A stretch of DNA of 35,819 nucleotides from Desulfobacterales bacterium (GTDB lineage Bacteria; Desulfobacterota; Desulfobacteria; Desulfobacterales; C00003060): contig JAUWXF010000020.1 in the NCBI GenBank assembly GCA_030616475.1, forward strand, positions 1-35,819. The letters are read 5' to 3'. Below, in pieces: positions 15,044-23,150 of this stretch (within the stretch, counting starts at the first letter, position 1; each line of letters starts with the position of its first letter). The notes beneath the pieces are model-generated. The model did no database searches and was not told where the DNA came from. It saw nothing but the letters and a program-made list of their open reading frames with translations. The position numbers were made by a program, and so were the translations under genes.

Positions 15044-15580
15044 TTGAAAGAGACACTCTTTGTTACAGGGGGCTGTCGGAGCGGTAAAAGCAGATTTGCC
15101 CTAAACTTTGCCGATCGCCGTTTTAAGCGGAAGATCTTCGTGGCCACCTGCCAGGCCCATGACCAAGAAATGCGACGCCGAATAAAAGAACACCAGAAGA
15201 CGCGGGGCCGAGACTGGCAGACTGTAGAAGTTCCCACAGCATTGTCAGAAGCTGTGGCCTCTCACAGGAGTCAAGCGGATGTGATCCTGATAGACTGCCT
15301 GACCCTGTGGGTAAGCAATCTCTTGGCGGAGAATAGATCACAGGAGGAGATCCTAACTCGTGCAGATGCACTCACACAAGCGATCAATCAAGCGCCGTGT
15401 TCGGTCATCCTGGTATCAAATGAAGTCGGAACAGGGATCGTGCCTGAAAACGAATTGGCCAGGCGGTTTCGGGATGTGGCCGGACTGGTGAACCAGAAGG
15501 TTGCAGCCTGCGTCAATAGCGTTGTGTGGATGGTTGCAGGGATTCCGGTTGTGATTAAGGGAGAGTTCCTTTGCGGATAG
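15044..15580 (+). CDS. cobU: Adenosylcobinamide kinase / adenosylcobinamide-phosphate guanylyltransferase
   Basis: 178 residues from TTG 15044, three bases after the tonB stop; a GTG at 15005 in the same frame would add 13 non-family residues. The P-loop is GGCRSGKS at residues 9-16. The nucleotide-transfer region reads HDQEMRRRIKEHQKTR, and the diagnostic segment VSNEVGTGIVPENELARRFR is complete. It phosphorylates cobinamide and attaches GMP, giving GDP-cobinamide for the synthase CobS. Tight packing after tonB ties salvage to uptake. cobS, the usual neighbour, is not found in the window. Confidence 0.92.
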   Translation: MKETLFVTGGCRSGKSRFALNFADRRFKRKIFVATCQAHDQEMRRRIKEHQKTRGRDWQTVEVPTALSEAVASHRSQADVILIDCLTLWVSNLLAENRSQEEILTRADALTQAINQAPCSVILVSNEVGTGIVPENELARRFRDVAGLVNQKVAACVNSVVWMVAGIPVVIKGEFLCG

Positions 15581-15597
15581 CAAGCCAGATTGCTTTT

Positions 15598-15830
15598 CGG
15601 GTTGCCAGACGAAATCTTGCGCCAAATTCGAAATCCGAAGCACGAAACACGAAACAAAATCGAATGACCAAAACACAAAATCCGAAACAAAAGAAATGAA
15701 GGATTGACGTTTGGAAATACTGATTTTCAAATCCCCGAACTCGTCAATCTGAAGCGTTTTGAACATTTGATATTTGAATTTTGAATTTGTTTCGGATTTC
15801 GATATTCGAATTTCGGATTTGTTGTGAGTC
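15598..15830. repeat. Word-repeat, partly palindromic gap between cobU and cobT
   Basis: The left half contains AAATTCGAAATCCGAA and CACGAAACACGAAAC. The right half contains GTTTCGGATTTCGATATTCG, so the halves are loosely inverse. The middle has GGATTGACG / CTCGTCAATC. No coding frame resembles cobS or any other gene. Similar TTCGAATTTCGGATTT words occur at about 116-135, 17200-17235 and 35720-35742. Confidence 0.6.
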
Positions 15831-15866
15831 TGCAGTTTGCGGAACTCGCCTGAGAAAGGAGAATGC

Positions 15867-16964
15867 ATGAAGTTGGAAGACATTATCAAGGCCATTGAGC
15901 CCGCAGACCAAACGATGATCCAGCAGGCTCGCGAGCACACATCCCGGCTGGTCATGCCGCACCGGGCTTTAGGAGAGCTGCACCTAATCGGAGAGCGGGT
16001 TTGCGGCATACAGCGGACCATGGAGCCGTCGGTAAAAAACAAGGCTGTCCTGGTGATGGCCGGGGACCACGGCATTGCAGCGCAGGGAGTCAGCGCATAT
16101 CCCCAGGAGGTGACCGGCGAGATGGTCAAGACCTTCATCCGGGGCGGGGCAGGTATAAACGTCGTGGCCCGCCAGACAGGTATTCGTGTGTTGGTTGTAG
16201 ACATGGGCATCATTCCGGACACCTCTGACTTGTCCGCTGGGGCAGCGGCCCGTACTGCACGGATCTCAGAGGAAAATGCGCTGATTGTTAAAAAGGTAGC
16301 CAGAGGAACCAACGATTTTACCCGTGGGCCTGCCATGACACTGGAGCAGGCAGAACAATCTGTTATGGCAGGGTGCGAGGCGGCCACAGACCTCTTTGAA
16401 CAGGGCGTGGAACTGCTTGGGACCGGTGATATGGGCATCGGCAATACCTCACCTTCAAGCGCCATTGGAGCAGTGATTACGGGCCATCCTGTGGAGCGGA
16501 TGACCGGCCGCGGCACCGGTGTGGATGATGAGGCCTTTGCCAGAAAATGCCAGGCCATCCAGAAAGGGATTGACATAAATGCGCCTGATCCCAAGGACCC
16601 ATTGGACGTGTTGAGCAAGGTGGGCGGGTTTGAGATCGGAGGGATTGCAGGTGCCGTACTCGCCGCAGCCCGTTTCCAGAGGCCGGTGGTCATTGACGGC
16701 CTGATTTCAACAGCCGGGGCTTTGTTGGCCCATGCAATGTCTCCTGTCCTGTCAGATTACATGTTTGCAGGTCATCGATCCGTGGAACAGGGGCACCAGT
16801 TGATGCTCGACCATATGAGGCTCAGGCCAATTCTGGACCTTGGGATGCGTCTTGGCGAGGGCACCGGGGCGGCCCTGGCCATGCACCTCATAGACGCCGG
16901 AGTGCGCGTGTTTCTGGAAGTGCTCACCTTTGAGCAGGCCGGGGTCAGCAAAGGCACGGCATGA
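15867..16964 (+). CDS. cobT: Nicotinate-nucleotide-dimethylbenzimidazole phosphoribosyltransferase
   Basis: 365 residues from ATG 15867, with AAAGGAG just upstream; an in-frame ATG at 15837 is rejected. Motifs: GDHGIAAQGVSAYPQEVT near the N-terminal third, GTGDMGIGNTSPSSAI in the middle, GTGVDD, the hydrophobic stretch ending in HAMSPVLSDYMFAGHRS, and EGTGAALAMHLIDAG with the catalytic Glu at about residue 331. It makes alpha-ribazole phosphate, the activated lower ligand base. With CobU it gives the two inputs to CobS. The lower ligand used cannot be read from sequence. Confidence 0.95.
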   Translation: MKLEDIIKAIEPADQTMIQQAREHTSRLVMPHRALGELHLIGERVCGIQRTMEPSVKNKAVLVMAGDHGIAAQGVSAYPQEVTGEMVKTFIRGGAGINVVARQTGIRVLVVDMGIIPDTSDLSAGAAARTARISEENALIVKKVARGTNDFTRGPAMTLEQAEQSVMAGCEAATDLFEQGVELLGTGDMGIGNTSPSSAIGAVITGHPVERMTGRGTGVDDEAFARKCQAIQKGIDINAPDPKDPLDVLSKVGGFEIGGIAGAVLAAARFQRPVVIDGLISTAGALLAHAMSPVLSDYMFAGHRSVEQGHQLMLDHMRLRPILDLGMRLGEGTGAALAMHLIDAGVRVFLEVLTFEQAGVSKGTA

Positions 16965-17262
16965 TCGTGGTTGTCAGTGGTCAGTAGTCATTGGTCACTG
17001 GTTGAAAGACTGGCAACGGACTACGGACAACGGACTCAATCAACAAGCTCAGTTTATGGCTGCACAAAGTATAGTTTGCACATTAGGTTCAAAGTTCCAA
17101 GGTTCACGGTTCAAGGTTAGAGAGCGATGAATGCGGAGTTTATCCGGTCCTTCCGATACGCCAAGCGGTCTTGCACGGAAGTCCGGAGCGAACTCTATGT
17201 TCCGAATTTCGATATTCACATTTCGCATTTTCCGGTTTATCCGGGTTAGGGGACATTAGCCT
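16965..17262. repeat. Repeat-rich gap between cobT and pyrF
   Basis: About 300 bp. Short direct words fill the first part (GTCAGTGGTCAGTAGTCATT, then CGGACTACGGACAACGGACT), then GGTTCAAAGTTCCAAGGTTC words, then TTCGATATTCACATTTCG. No gene or terminator is recognised. Confidence 0.5.
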
Positions 17263-17979
17263 ATGAAGCACAAGAATATTCCATTAAATGAACGTATCAT
17301 TTTTGCCCTGGACGTAGGCTCCAAGGAAGAAGCAGAAAAATGGGTTGATCTTTTAGGAAATCACATAAATTTCTACAAAGTCGGCCTGCAATTGTTCATG
17401 GCAGGGTGGTTTCCCGCTATTGAAATGATTACAGAGCGTGGCCATAAGGTCATGGTTGACCTCAAAATCTTTGATGTTCCAGAAACAGTCAAACTGGCTC
17501 TTAGGCAATTGAAAAACAGAAATATTACCTTTGCCACTGTACATGGAAATGACCCAATCCTTCGAGCAGCAGTTGCTGAAAAAAACGGGGTTAAGATTCT
17601 TTCCGTCACCGTATTGACCAGCTTTGGCGAAGAGGACATGGAGGAAATGGGATTTTCCGGTACAATTGAAGATTTGGTTTACCATCGAGCCAAACGTGCT
17701 TTGAGGCTTGGATGTGACGGCGTCATTTCTTCTGGTCTTGAAGTGCCCCGCCTAAGAGACGCTTTTGGTGACAACTTTCTCATAGTGACTCCCGGTATCA
17801 GGCCAGGTAAAAATGTTGAAATCCCCGAAGACGATCAAAAACGGATTGTGACAGCTCAAGATGCCATAATAAACGGCGCTGATTATGTGGTTGTTGGTCG
17901 CCCTATCAGCAGAGCAAAGGATCCTATTGCTGTCGTAAAATCCATGCAAAGTGAAATCCAAAAAGGCTTGGCTTCATAA
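17263..17979 (+). CDS. pyrF: Orotidine 5'-phosphate decarboxylase
   Basis: 238 residues, group I bacterial type. The substrate Lys is in FYKVGLQLF (K39) and the catalytic D-K-x-x-D motif is DLKIFD (D66, K68, D71), followed by VPETV. The phosphate loop appears as TPGIRP and ADYVVVGRPI near the end. It converts OMP to UMP, the last step of pyrimidine synthesis. The ribosome site is weak. It sits apart from other pyrimidine genes, and a link to the B12 genes is not evident. Confidence 0.95.
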   Translation: MKHKNIPLNERIIFALDVGSKEEAEKWVDLLGNHINFYKVGLQLFMAGWFPAIEMITERGHKVMVDLKIFDVPETVKLALRQLKNRNITFATVHGNDPILRAAVAEKNGVKILSVTVLTSFGEEDMEEMGFSGTIEDLVYHRAKRALRLGCDGVISSGLEVPRLRDAFGDNFLIVTPGIRPGKNVEIPEDDQKRIVTAQDAIINGADYVVVGRPISRAKDPIAVVKSMQSEIQKGLAS

Positions 17980-17996
17980 TTCCTTTCTTTTTGTCC

Positions 17997-18140
17997 CTAC
18001 CTCATTTCCAATAAACGCCAAAGGTTAAATTCAATATGTGGAAAACGATCCGAGTGCCCTTCAACGCTTATTCCGGCCTTTCGGAGTAATTTTGGGACTA
18101 GCTTTCCCAGGTCTCGATCAGTAAAGAAAACCGGGGTCAA
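17997..18140 (-). pseudogene. Truncated PIN-like toxin (VapC45-like)
   Basis: From a TTG (18140) overlapping the antitoxin stop, the frame reads TPVFFTDRDLGKLVPKLLRK and then AGISVEGHSDRFP, the start of PIN-like toxins that pair with DUF433-type antitoxins. Only 47 residues remain where the family usually has well over 100; the frame ends 17 bases after the end of pyrF, so the catalytic remainder is gone. Probably a 3'-deleted remnant. Family assignment is from motif memory. Confidence 0.6.
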
Positions 18141-18870
18141 GCTGCCTTTTCGTAGATGAGGGCTCCGTTTACTTCCCACGGTTCAAGATCGTAATCTTCT
18201 GCTAAGTCCTGTACTGACTCACCAGCGTCGATTCGGTCAGATATTATCGCTGTGGAGATACCTTTTCTTTCAATTACTGGTCGTCCAAACGAAACATGTG
18301 GGTCAATGACGACCAACCTGAAGGCACGGTTTAGGGAAACCTCGTTTGGCACAGGAAACCTACGGGAGAAAGGATAAAGGCGTATTGGCAACTTTTTGGT
18401 GCCCCAGTCAATCCTTTCTAAGTAATCCTCCAAGAGTGTCTTCATAGCTAGCTGTCCAGATTTAGACAGATTAATCAACTCGCCATACTTGTCGAGAAAT
18501 AGGTCCCCCGCTTCAGTGCGAAGTTCAGGGCTTAGTAGAAGGCGATTAATATCATACTTGTCTTGGGCAAAATCGAGAGCAACCCGCACAGCCTTAATGG
18601 AAACACTGTGCTTGACCCGCAAAGCTCGAAGTACGTGAGCTTCCACTAAGTTCCAGAAAGAAAGCTGAGTGCCTGAAGGATCAGGGCGCTGAATAAGTGG
18701 CTCAAAAAAGGCAACCTTGCCGCCACTTTTTGGATACCGCCGCCCGGCGACCCAAGACCGAAGCGTTGCAGGGACCAACTCTAGATACCTTGCTGCCTCT
18801 GCCATGGTGTATGCAGGCAATTCCCGAGGATCTTGTCCTCCCCGTATATGTTAATCCTGCGGCGTGTCAT
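18137..18870 (-). pseudogene. HTH-DUF433 antitoxin with N-terminal frameshift
   Basis: The main frame (18137-18820) has a MerR-like helix-turn-helix near the start (MAEAARYLELVPATLRSWV) and a C-terminal DUF433 segment (DPHVSFGRPVIERKGISTAI, then AGESVQDLAEDYDL). No good start serves it (TTG 18820 or ATG 18805). Upstream, AAAGGAGG precedes ATG 18870, which reads MTRRRINIYG. Shifting frame in the G-rich stretch at about 18836-18845 gives QDPRELPAYTMAEAA, the usual beginning of this family as I know it. One base appears to be missing. The protein would bind DNA and neutralise the toxin encoded just downstream, which is itself truncated. Confidence 0.72.
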
Positions 18871-18943
18871 GGTCGCCTCCTTTCATACGAACGAGAGATA
18901 AGACAATTGTAATCTAGACGACGGTCAAGGTCAACCTGGCCAG

Positions 18944-19108
18944 TTATTCCTTGGTTTTCTTTTCGTACTTCTGAAGAAGGTCCTGGATAGCCTCTTCCAA
19001 GAGTTGATTCATGCGGACGTCAGTCTGAGCTGCCAACACCTTCAAGGATCTAACAAGCTCAGAGCTTACCGTGGTATTTATGTAGGTTTTTTCAGGAGTT
19101 TCAGCCAT
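18944..19108 (-). CDS. Ribbon-helix-helix DNA-binding protein (antitoxin-like)
   Basis: 54 residues from ATG 19108; an upstream in-frame start (19138) is less likely because AAGGGA lies before 19108. A short strand (KTYINTTVSSELVRSLKVLA) and two helices (MNQLLEEAIQDLLQKYEKK) give a CopG/ribbon-helix-helix fold. Such proteins are usually antitoxins or autorepressors. No toxin gene follows it directly: downstream is the decayed HTH-DUF433 pair. It may be an orphan antitoxin. Confidence 0.75.
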   Translation of the reverse strand: MAETPEKTYINTTVSSELVRSLKVLAAQTDVRMNQLLEEAIQDLLQKYEKKTKE

Positions 19109-19137
19109 GAGAATATCCCTTATTAACAAATAAAACA

Positions 19138-19208
19138 TAGTTGAAAGGTTGAAGTCAACAAAAAAGGCTTGACAAGTTTAACTCTAGTTGATAAGTAGCT
19201 TTCAACTA
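19138..19208. promoter_or_regulatory. Candidate promoter/operator region of the ribbon-helix-helix gene
   Basis: The inverted pair TAGTTGAAAG (19138-19147) and CTTTCAACTA (19199-19208) brackets an AT-rich stretch holding TTGACT-like and TATGTT-like boxes on the minus strand and the palindrome CTTGACAAG. It could be the binding site for the protein encoded just downstream. Weak evidence. Confidence 0.35.
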
Positions 19209-19223
19209 AGCAACGACAGCAGT

Positions 19224-19382
19224 TCAGTTGGAAAAAGGGTATGAACTGACCAACCAATCAACCCCCGCCCTTGGCATCTTAGCAACCACCCTCTTAATCT
19301 CTTCCAACAGTTCTTGTTTTGAGATGATCCCCTTCTGGTCAAGTAGGTTAGTCAAAGCCTCAGTCTGGATAACCTCAGACAT
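19224..19382 (-). CDS. Small protein of unknown function
   Basis: 52 residues from ATG 19382, which has a strong purine-rich ribosome site (AAGGGGGGG). Sequence: MSEVIQTEALTNLLDQKGII, then SKQELLEEIKRVVAKMP. The helical LLxxKGIIxxxELLEEI pattern recalls short proteins seen in other genomes, but I cannot name a family. It lies upstream of, and in the same direction as, the ribbon-helix-helix gene, 115 bp away. Confidence 0.5.
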   Translation of the reverse strand: MSEVIQTEALTNLLDQKGIISKQELLEEIKRVVAKMPRAGVDWLVSSYPFSN

Positions 19383-19775
19383 CAGCAACCCCCCCCTTTG
19401 GCATCGGCAAGTCTGTCCAGCCATTATGCGGCTAGGATTGAAGATATGAAAAGCATATCATAACATTTTCTGGGGCACTCGGATTAGCAATGTATAGCAG
19501 AGATCGACAGCATTGACCTATCCGTGAAAAACCCAAGATGTTGTGGTCATGCGCGTAAGATGTAGAAAGATCCTGGCTCACACATATAGTAGGGGGAAGG
19601 CTGACTTACCCTCGGGATCAGGGAAGATGCATGGTTGAGCAGGCTAACAGGGAGTTCCTCACCGCCAGCCGTCTGTTCAAAGGCTGAGGAGTTAAGGATA
19701 GACCTCCCCGATATTTACCTGTTGCCGTTATCCCAGAAGAAAATACCATAAAATGAGTGTTTGCCAAAGTACTCG
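19383..19775. other. Intergenic region without recognised gene
   Basis: No coding frame with family resemblance is seen on either strand. It holds one small hairpin (GATATG-AAAAG-CATATC, 19443-19459), possibly part of the promoter for the small gene to its left. The rest is of mixed composition and may be decayed coding DNA. Confidence 0.4.
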
Positions 19776-20771
19776 CTAATATCGACCTGCGCTGCCAAGT
19801 ACCTTTTTGTTCTTTTCAATAATCATATTCATAAGCTCGTCACGGGCAGGACCGAGGTATTTGCGCGGATCGAATTCAGCTGGATTTTCGCTGAATATTT
19901 TCCGAATCATGGCTGTGACGACCAACCGTCCGTCTGAGTCGACGTTGATCTTGCACACAGCAGATTTTGCTGCTCTTCTCAGTTGATCTTCGGGAACACC
20001 CACAGCGGCTTCCAGGACTCCGCCGTTATTGTTAATGAGGTCAACGTATTTGGGAAGAACGGAACTGGCTCCGTGCAAAACAATGGGAAAACGTGGAATT
20101 CGCCTTTCGATCTCCTCAAGGATGTCAAACCGCAGGGGAGGCGGAACCAGAACGCCCTCTTTGTTGCGGGTGCACTGGTCGGGCTTGAATTTATAGGCCC
20201 CGTGAGAGGTTCCGATTGAAATCGCAAGAGAATCAACGCCGGTCTTCTCTATGAAGTGTTCAGCCTCTTCGGGCTGGGTGTAAACGGACCTTGCTGCCTG
20301 TACGTCGTCTTCAATACCGGATAGTACGCCGAGCTCACCTTCGACACTAACATCGTGCTTGTGAGCGTAACCGACTACCTTCTTTGTTAATGTGACGTTT
20401 TCCTCATAGGGGAGGTGTGACCCATCGATCATCACCGAAGAAAATCCGCTTTCGATACAGGAAACACACAGTCCGTAACTGTCGCCATGGTCCAGGTGAA
20501 GAGCGATGGGGATGTCGTAGGCGAGCTCCCGGGCCATTTCAACGGCACCCTTTCCCATGTTGCGCAGGAGTATGGGATTGGCGTAATTGCGGGCACCCTT
20601 GGAGACCTGCAGGATCAGGGCGGATCTGGATCGACCGCAACCATTAATGATAGCCTGAAGCTGCTCCAGGTTGTTGAAGTTATATGCCGGGACGGCATAT
20701 CCGCCCTCCATGGCTTTCTTAAACATTTCTTGGGTGTTGACGAATCCCAATTCCTTGTAGCTGACTGCCAT
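19776..20771 (-). CDS. fba: Class II fructose-bisphosphate aldolase
   Basis: 331 residues. Class II (zinc) aldolase signatures: AVPAYNFNNLEQLQAII near residue 26, the metal/active-site segment HLDHGDS near 91-97, EGELGVLSGIEDDV, GTSHGAYKF with a zinc His near 187, and LHGASSV with the later INVDSDGRL phosphate loop. It interconverts fructose 1,6-bisphosphate with DHAP and glyceraldehyde 3-phosphate. GGAGGG lies before the ATG. It is next to, and co-directional with, glycogen-degradation genes and upstream in position of a broken phosphofructokinase, so a sugar-phosphate context is clear. Confidence 0.93.
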   Translation of the reverse strand: MAVSYKELGFVNTQEMFKKAMEGGYAVPAYNFNNLEQLQAIINGCGRSRSALILQVSKGARNYANPILLRNMGKGAVEMARELAYDIPIALHLDHGDSYGLCVSCIESGFSSVMIDGSHLPYEENVTLTKKVVGYAHKHDVSVEGELGVLSGIEDDVQAARSVYTQPEEAEHFIEKTGVDSLAISIGTSHGAYKFKPDQCTRNKEGVLVPPPLRFDILEEIERRIPRFPIVLHGASSVLPKYVDLINNNGGVLEAAVGVPEDQLRRAAKSAVCKINVDSDGRLVVTAMIRKIFSENPAEFDPRKYLGPARDELMNMIIEKNKKVLGSAGRY

Positions 20772-20933
20772 GATGGCCCTCCTCTCTTTTTTATCCGTTG
20801 GGGGCAGTTGCTGTCGAACAGTTCCAAGCTTTCTGCAAAAGGAAAATATCTAAAAAACGAATCATTCTGCACTCAGTAGGACAAGAAAGGGCAGCGGTCT
20901 GACGACAGATAGAGGTTGCATGATTTCATTCAT

Positions 20934-23114
20934 CTACTTGCCGATCAAAACGACCACAGAGCGCGGACTGATCTCATAAACATTCTGATCATCAAGACAG
21001 GGTCCCTTGCCCTCCTCGGCGATGTCTTCGGGGCTTTCCAGCATCGTGTCAACTACGCGGAGCCATTTTCTACTTCCGGTCAGTTTCGGCAGTTCTATTC
21101 TGAGCGCCTCCCAGTAGGCATTGGCTGCGATGTAGATATCAGTCATTCCTGAGGCAGTGTTAGGAGTTTTCTCTGAAATCTGCACGGCCAAATTTCGTGA
21201 TTCCCACGACCAGTCGGGCCTGCCCGGCTTTACGCCGTGCCAAGTGATGGGAAAGCCAGACTCACCTTCCTGTTGGGTGAAGCTGCCGTACCTCAAGGCC
21301 GGATGGCTCTTGCGGAACTTTATCAGCAACTTGAAGAATCGGAGCAAATCCGCGTTCTTCTGGGTAAGATTCCAGTCCACCCAGCTTGTTTCGTTGTCCT
21401 GACAGTAGGCGTTGTTGTTTCCGAGCTGGGTCCTGCCCATCTCATCTCCGGCCAGGATCATGGGGATGCCCCTGGAGAGCAGCAAGATGGCAGCGAAGTT
21501 TTTTGCCTGGCGGCGACGAAGAGACTTCACCTCTTTCAACGAATAGGCGGCATCAGGGATGCTATCCCTGACACTGGTGGGGCCTTCCCGTCCGCAATTC
21601 CAACTTAGGTTATCATTAGCCCCATCCCTTCCTTCCTCGCCATTGGCTTCATTGTGTTTGTCGTTGTATGAAACAAGGTCAGCCAGGGTGAAGCCGTCGT
21701 GGCATGTGACAAAGTTGATGCTGTGATAGGGCGCCCGGCCGCTGCCTTGGTAAATATCAGGGCTTCCCATCATCCGGCTGGCCAGGGCTGAGACCATTCC
21801 GGGGTCACTCTTTACGAATTTCCTCACATCGTCTCTGTACTTTCCGTTCCATTCGGCCCACCGGCCCCAGGCGGGAAAGGTGCCTACCTGGTAAAGTCCA
21901 GCCGCGTCCCATGCCTCAGCAATAAGCTTAGTGTTGCCCAGCACTGGGTCAGCGGCAATCCTTTCCAGGAGCGGGGGGTTGGCGAGGACTGATCCGTCCT
22001 GGCCCCTCCCCAGAATCGAGGCCAGGTCAAACCTGAACCCGTCCACGTGCATCTCCGTTACCCAGTAGCGGAGGCAGTCTAGGATCATGTCACGGACTAC
22101 CGGGTGATTGCAATTCAAGGTGTTTCCACATCCAGAATAGTTGTAGTACGACCCGGAGTCGTGGGAGATTATGTAGTAGGTACTGTTGTCTAGCCCCCGG
22201 TAGGAAAGGGTGTGGCCCCGCTCGTCGCCCTCGGCTGTGTGATTGAAAACCATGTCGAGGATCACCTCGATGCCGGCTTCATGCATGGCCTTGACCATGG
22301 CCTTGAACTCCTTGACCTGGGCTCCATTTTTGTTGTTTGAGGCATATGAGGCCTTGGGAGCGAAAAAGGAAATGGAATGGTACCCCCAGAAATTAAGAAG
22401 CCGTTCGCCGGTCAGGGGATTTATCCTGTCGGTGTCGGTCTCTTCGAACTCATTAACTGGCAACATCTCCACGGCTGTAATACCCATCTCTTTTAGGTAC
22501 GGGATCTTCTCGACCAGACCGGCATAAGTCCCAGGGTGCGCCACCCCGGAAGATTGATGGCACGTTAAGCCACGAACGTGCAGCTCGTAAATGATGGTCT
22601 GGGAAAGCGGAATATTCAGCGGCTGATCAAATCCCCAGTCAAAATCGTCATCCACTACCAGACAACGACGCCTCTTTACACAGGCAGCGGATGACGGCTC
22701 ACCCTCGCAGTTAGTGATTTGGCCCCAGACCTCTCCTCCAGACAGTGCCTTGGCATAAGGATCAACAAGAACCTCGGAGAGATCGAATCTGTGGATGTGT
22801 TGTTCATGGTTCGACTGGCGGTCCGCCCGGTAGCCGTATTCGATGCCGGGATCAAGCCCCTGGACAAAGGCGTGCCAAGTGTGCCCGGTCCGGTTGTAGC
22901 GCGGGTCAAGGGGAAATTCTGCGACCGGATCATCCTTGCCGGGAACGAACAGGACCAGGGCAACCGAGGTAGCGTGTTTAGAGAATACCGCGAAGTTGAT
23001 CCCTCCCCGTTTAAGCGTGGCACCCAGAGGGAGCGGACTCCCCCTCGATATCTCGAAATCCTCGCCGATAATCTCCAGGAAACCCTCTTGGGTTCTTGTC
23101 CTGTGCCCGGCCAT
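20934..23114 (-). CDS. glgX: Glycogen debranching enzyme GlgX
   Basis: 726 residues, usual GlgX length. An N-terminal carbohydrate-binding module (GATLKRGGINFAVFSKHA) is followed by a GH13 barrel with DMVFNHTAEG, the nucleophile in GFRFDLAS (near residue 361), the acid/base Glu in LIAEAWD (near 399) and FVTCHDGFTLADLVSYNDK. It cleaves alpha-1,6 branches of phosphorylase-limit glycogen. GGAGG precedes ATG 23114. It starts 36 bases after glgP ends, so glgP-glgX form one operon in which phosphorylase trims chains and GlgX removes stubs. Confidence 0.95.
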   Translation of the reverse strand: MAGHRTRTQEGFLEIIGEDFEISRGSPLPLGATLKRGGINFAVFSKHATSVALVLFVPGKDDPVAEFPLDPRYNRTGHTWHAFVQGLDPGIEYGYRADRQSNHEQHIHRFDLSEVLVDPYAKALSGGEVWGQITNCEGEPSSAACVKRRRCLVVDDDFDWGFDQPLNIPLSQTIIYELHVRGLTCHQSSGVAHPGTYAGLVEKIPYLKEMGITAVEMLPVNEFEETDTDRINPLTGERLLNFWGYHSISFFAPKASYASNNKNGAQVKEFKAMVKAMHEAGIEVILDMVFNHTAEGDERGHTLSYRGLDNSTYYIISHDSGSYYNYSGCGNTLNCNHPVVRDMILDCLRYWVTEMHVDGFRFDLASILGRGQDGSVLANPPLLERIAADPVLGNTKLIAEAWDAAGLYQVGTFPAWGRWAEWNGKYRDDVRKFVKSDPGMVSALASRMMGSPDIYQGSGRAPYHSINFVTCHDGFTLADLVSYNDKHNEANGEEGRDGANDNLSWNCGREGPTSVRDSIPDAAYSLKEVKSLRRRQAKNFAAILLLSRGIPMILAGDEMGRTQLGNNNAYCQDNETSWVDWNLTQKNADLLRFFKLLIKFRKSHPALRYGSFTQQEGESGFPITWHGVKPGRPDWSWESRNLAVQISEKTPNTASGMTDIYIAANAYWEALRIELPKLTGSRKWLRVVDTMLESPEDIAEEGKGPCLDDQNVYEISPRSVVVLIGK

Positions 23115-23150
23115 TCTCTCGCCTCCGAACCTGGGCGAGCTAGAAATTCG

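Noticed and set aside
15416-16693. 425-residue minus-strand frame opposite cobT
   Set aside because: Shadow of the well-conserved cobT; low-complexity Ser/Pro composition and no motif.
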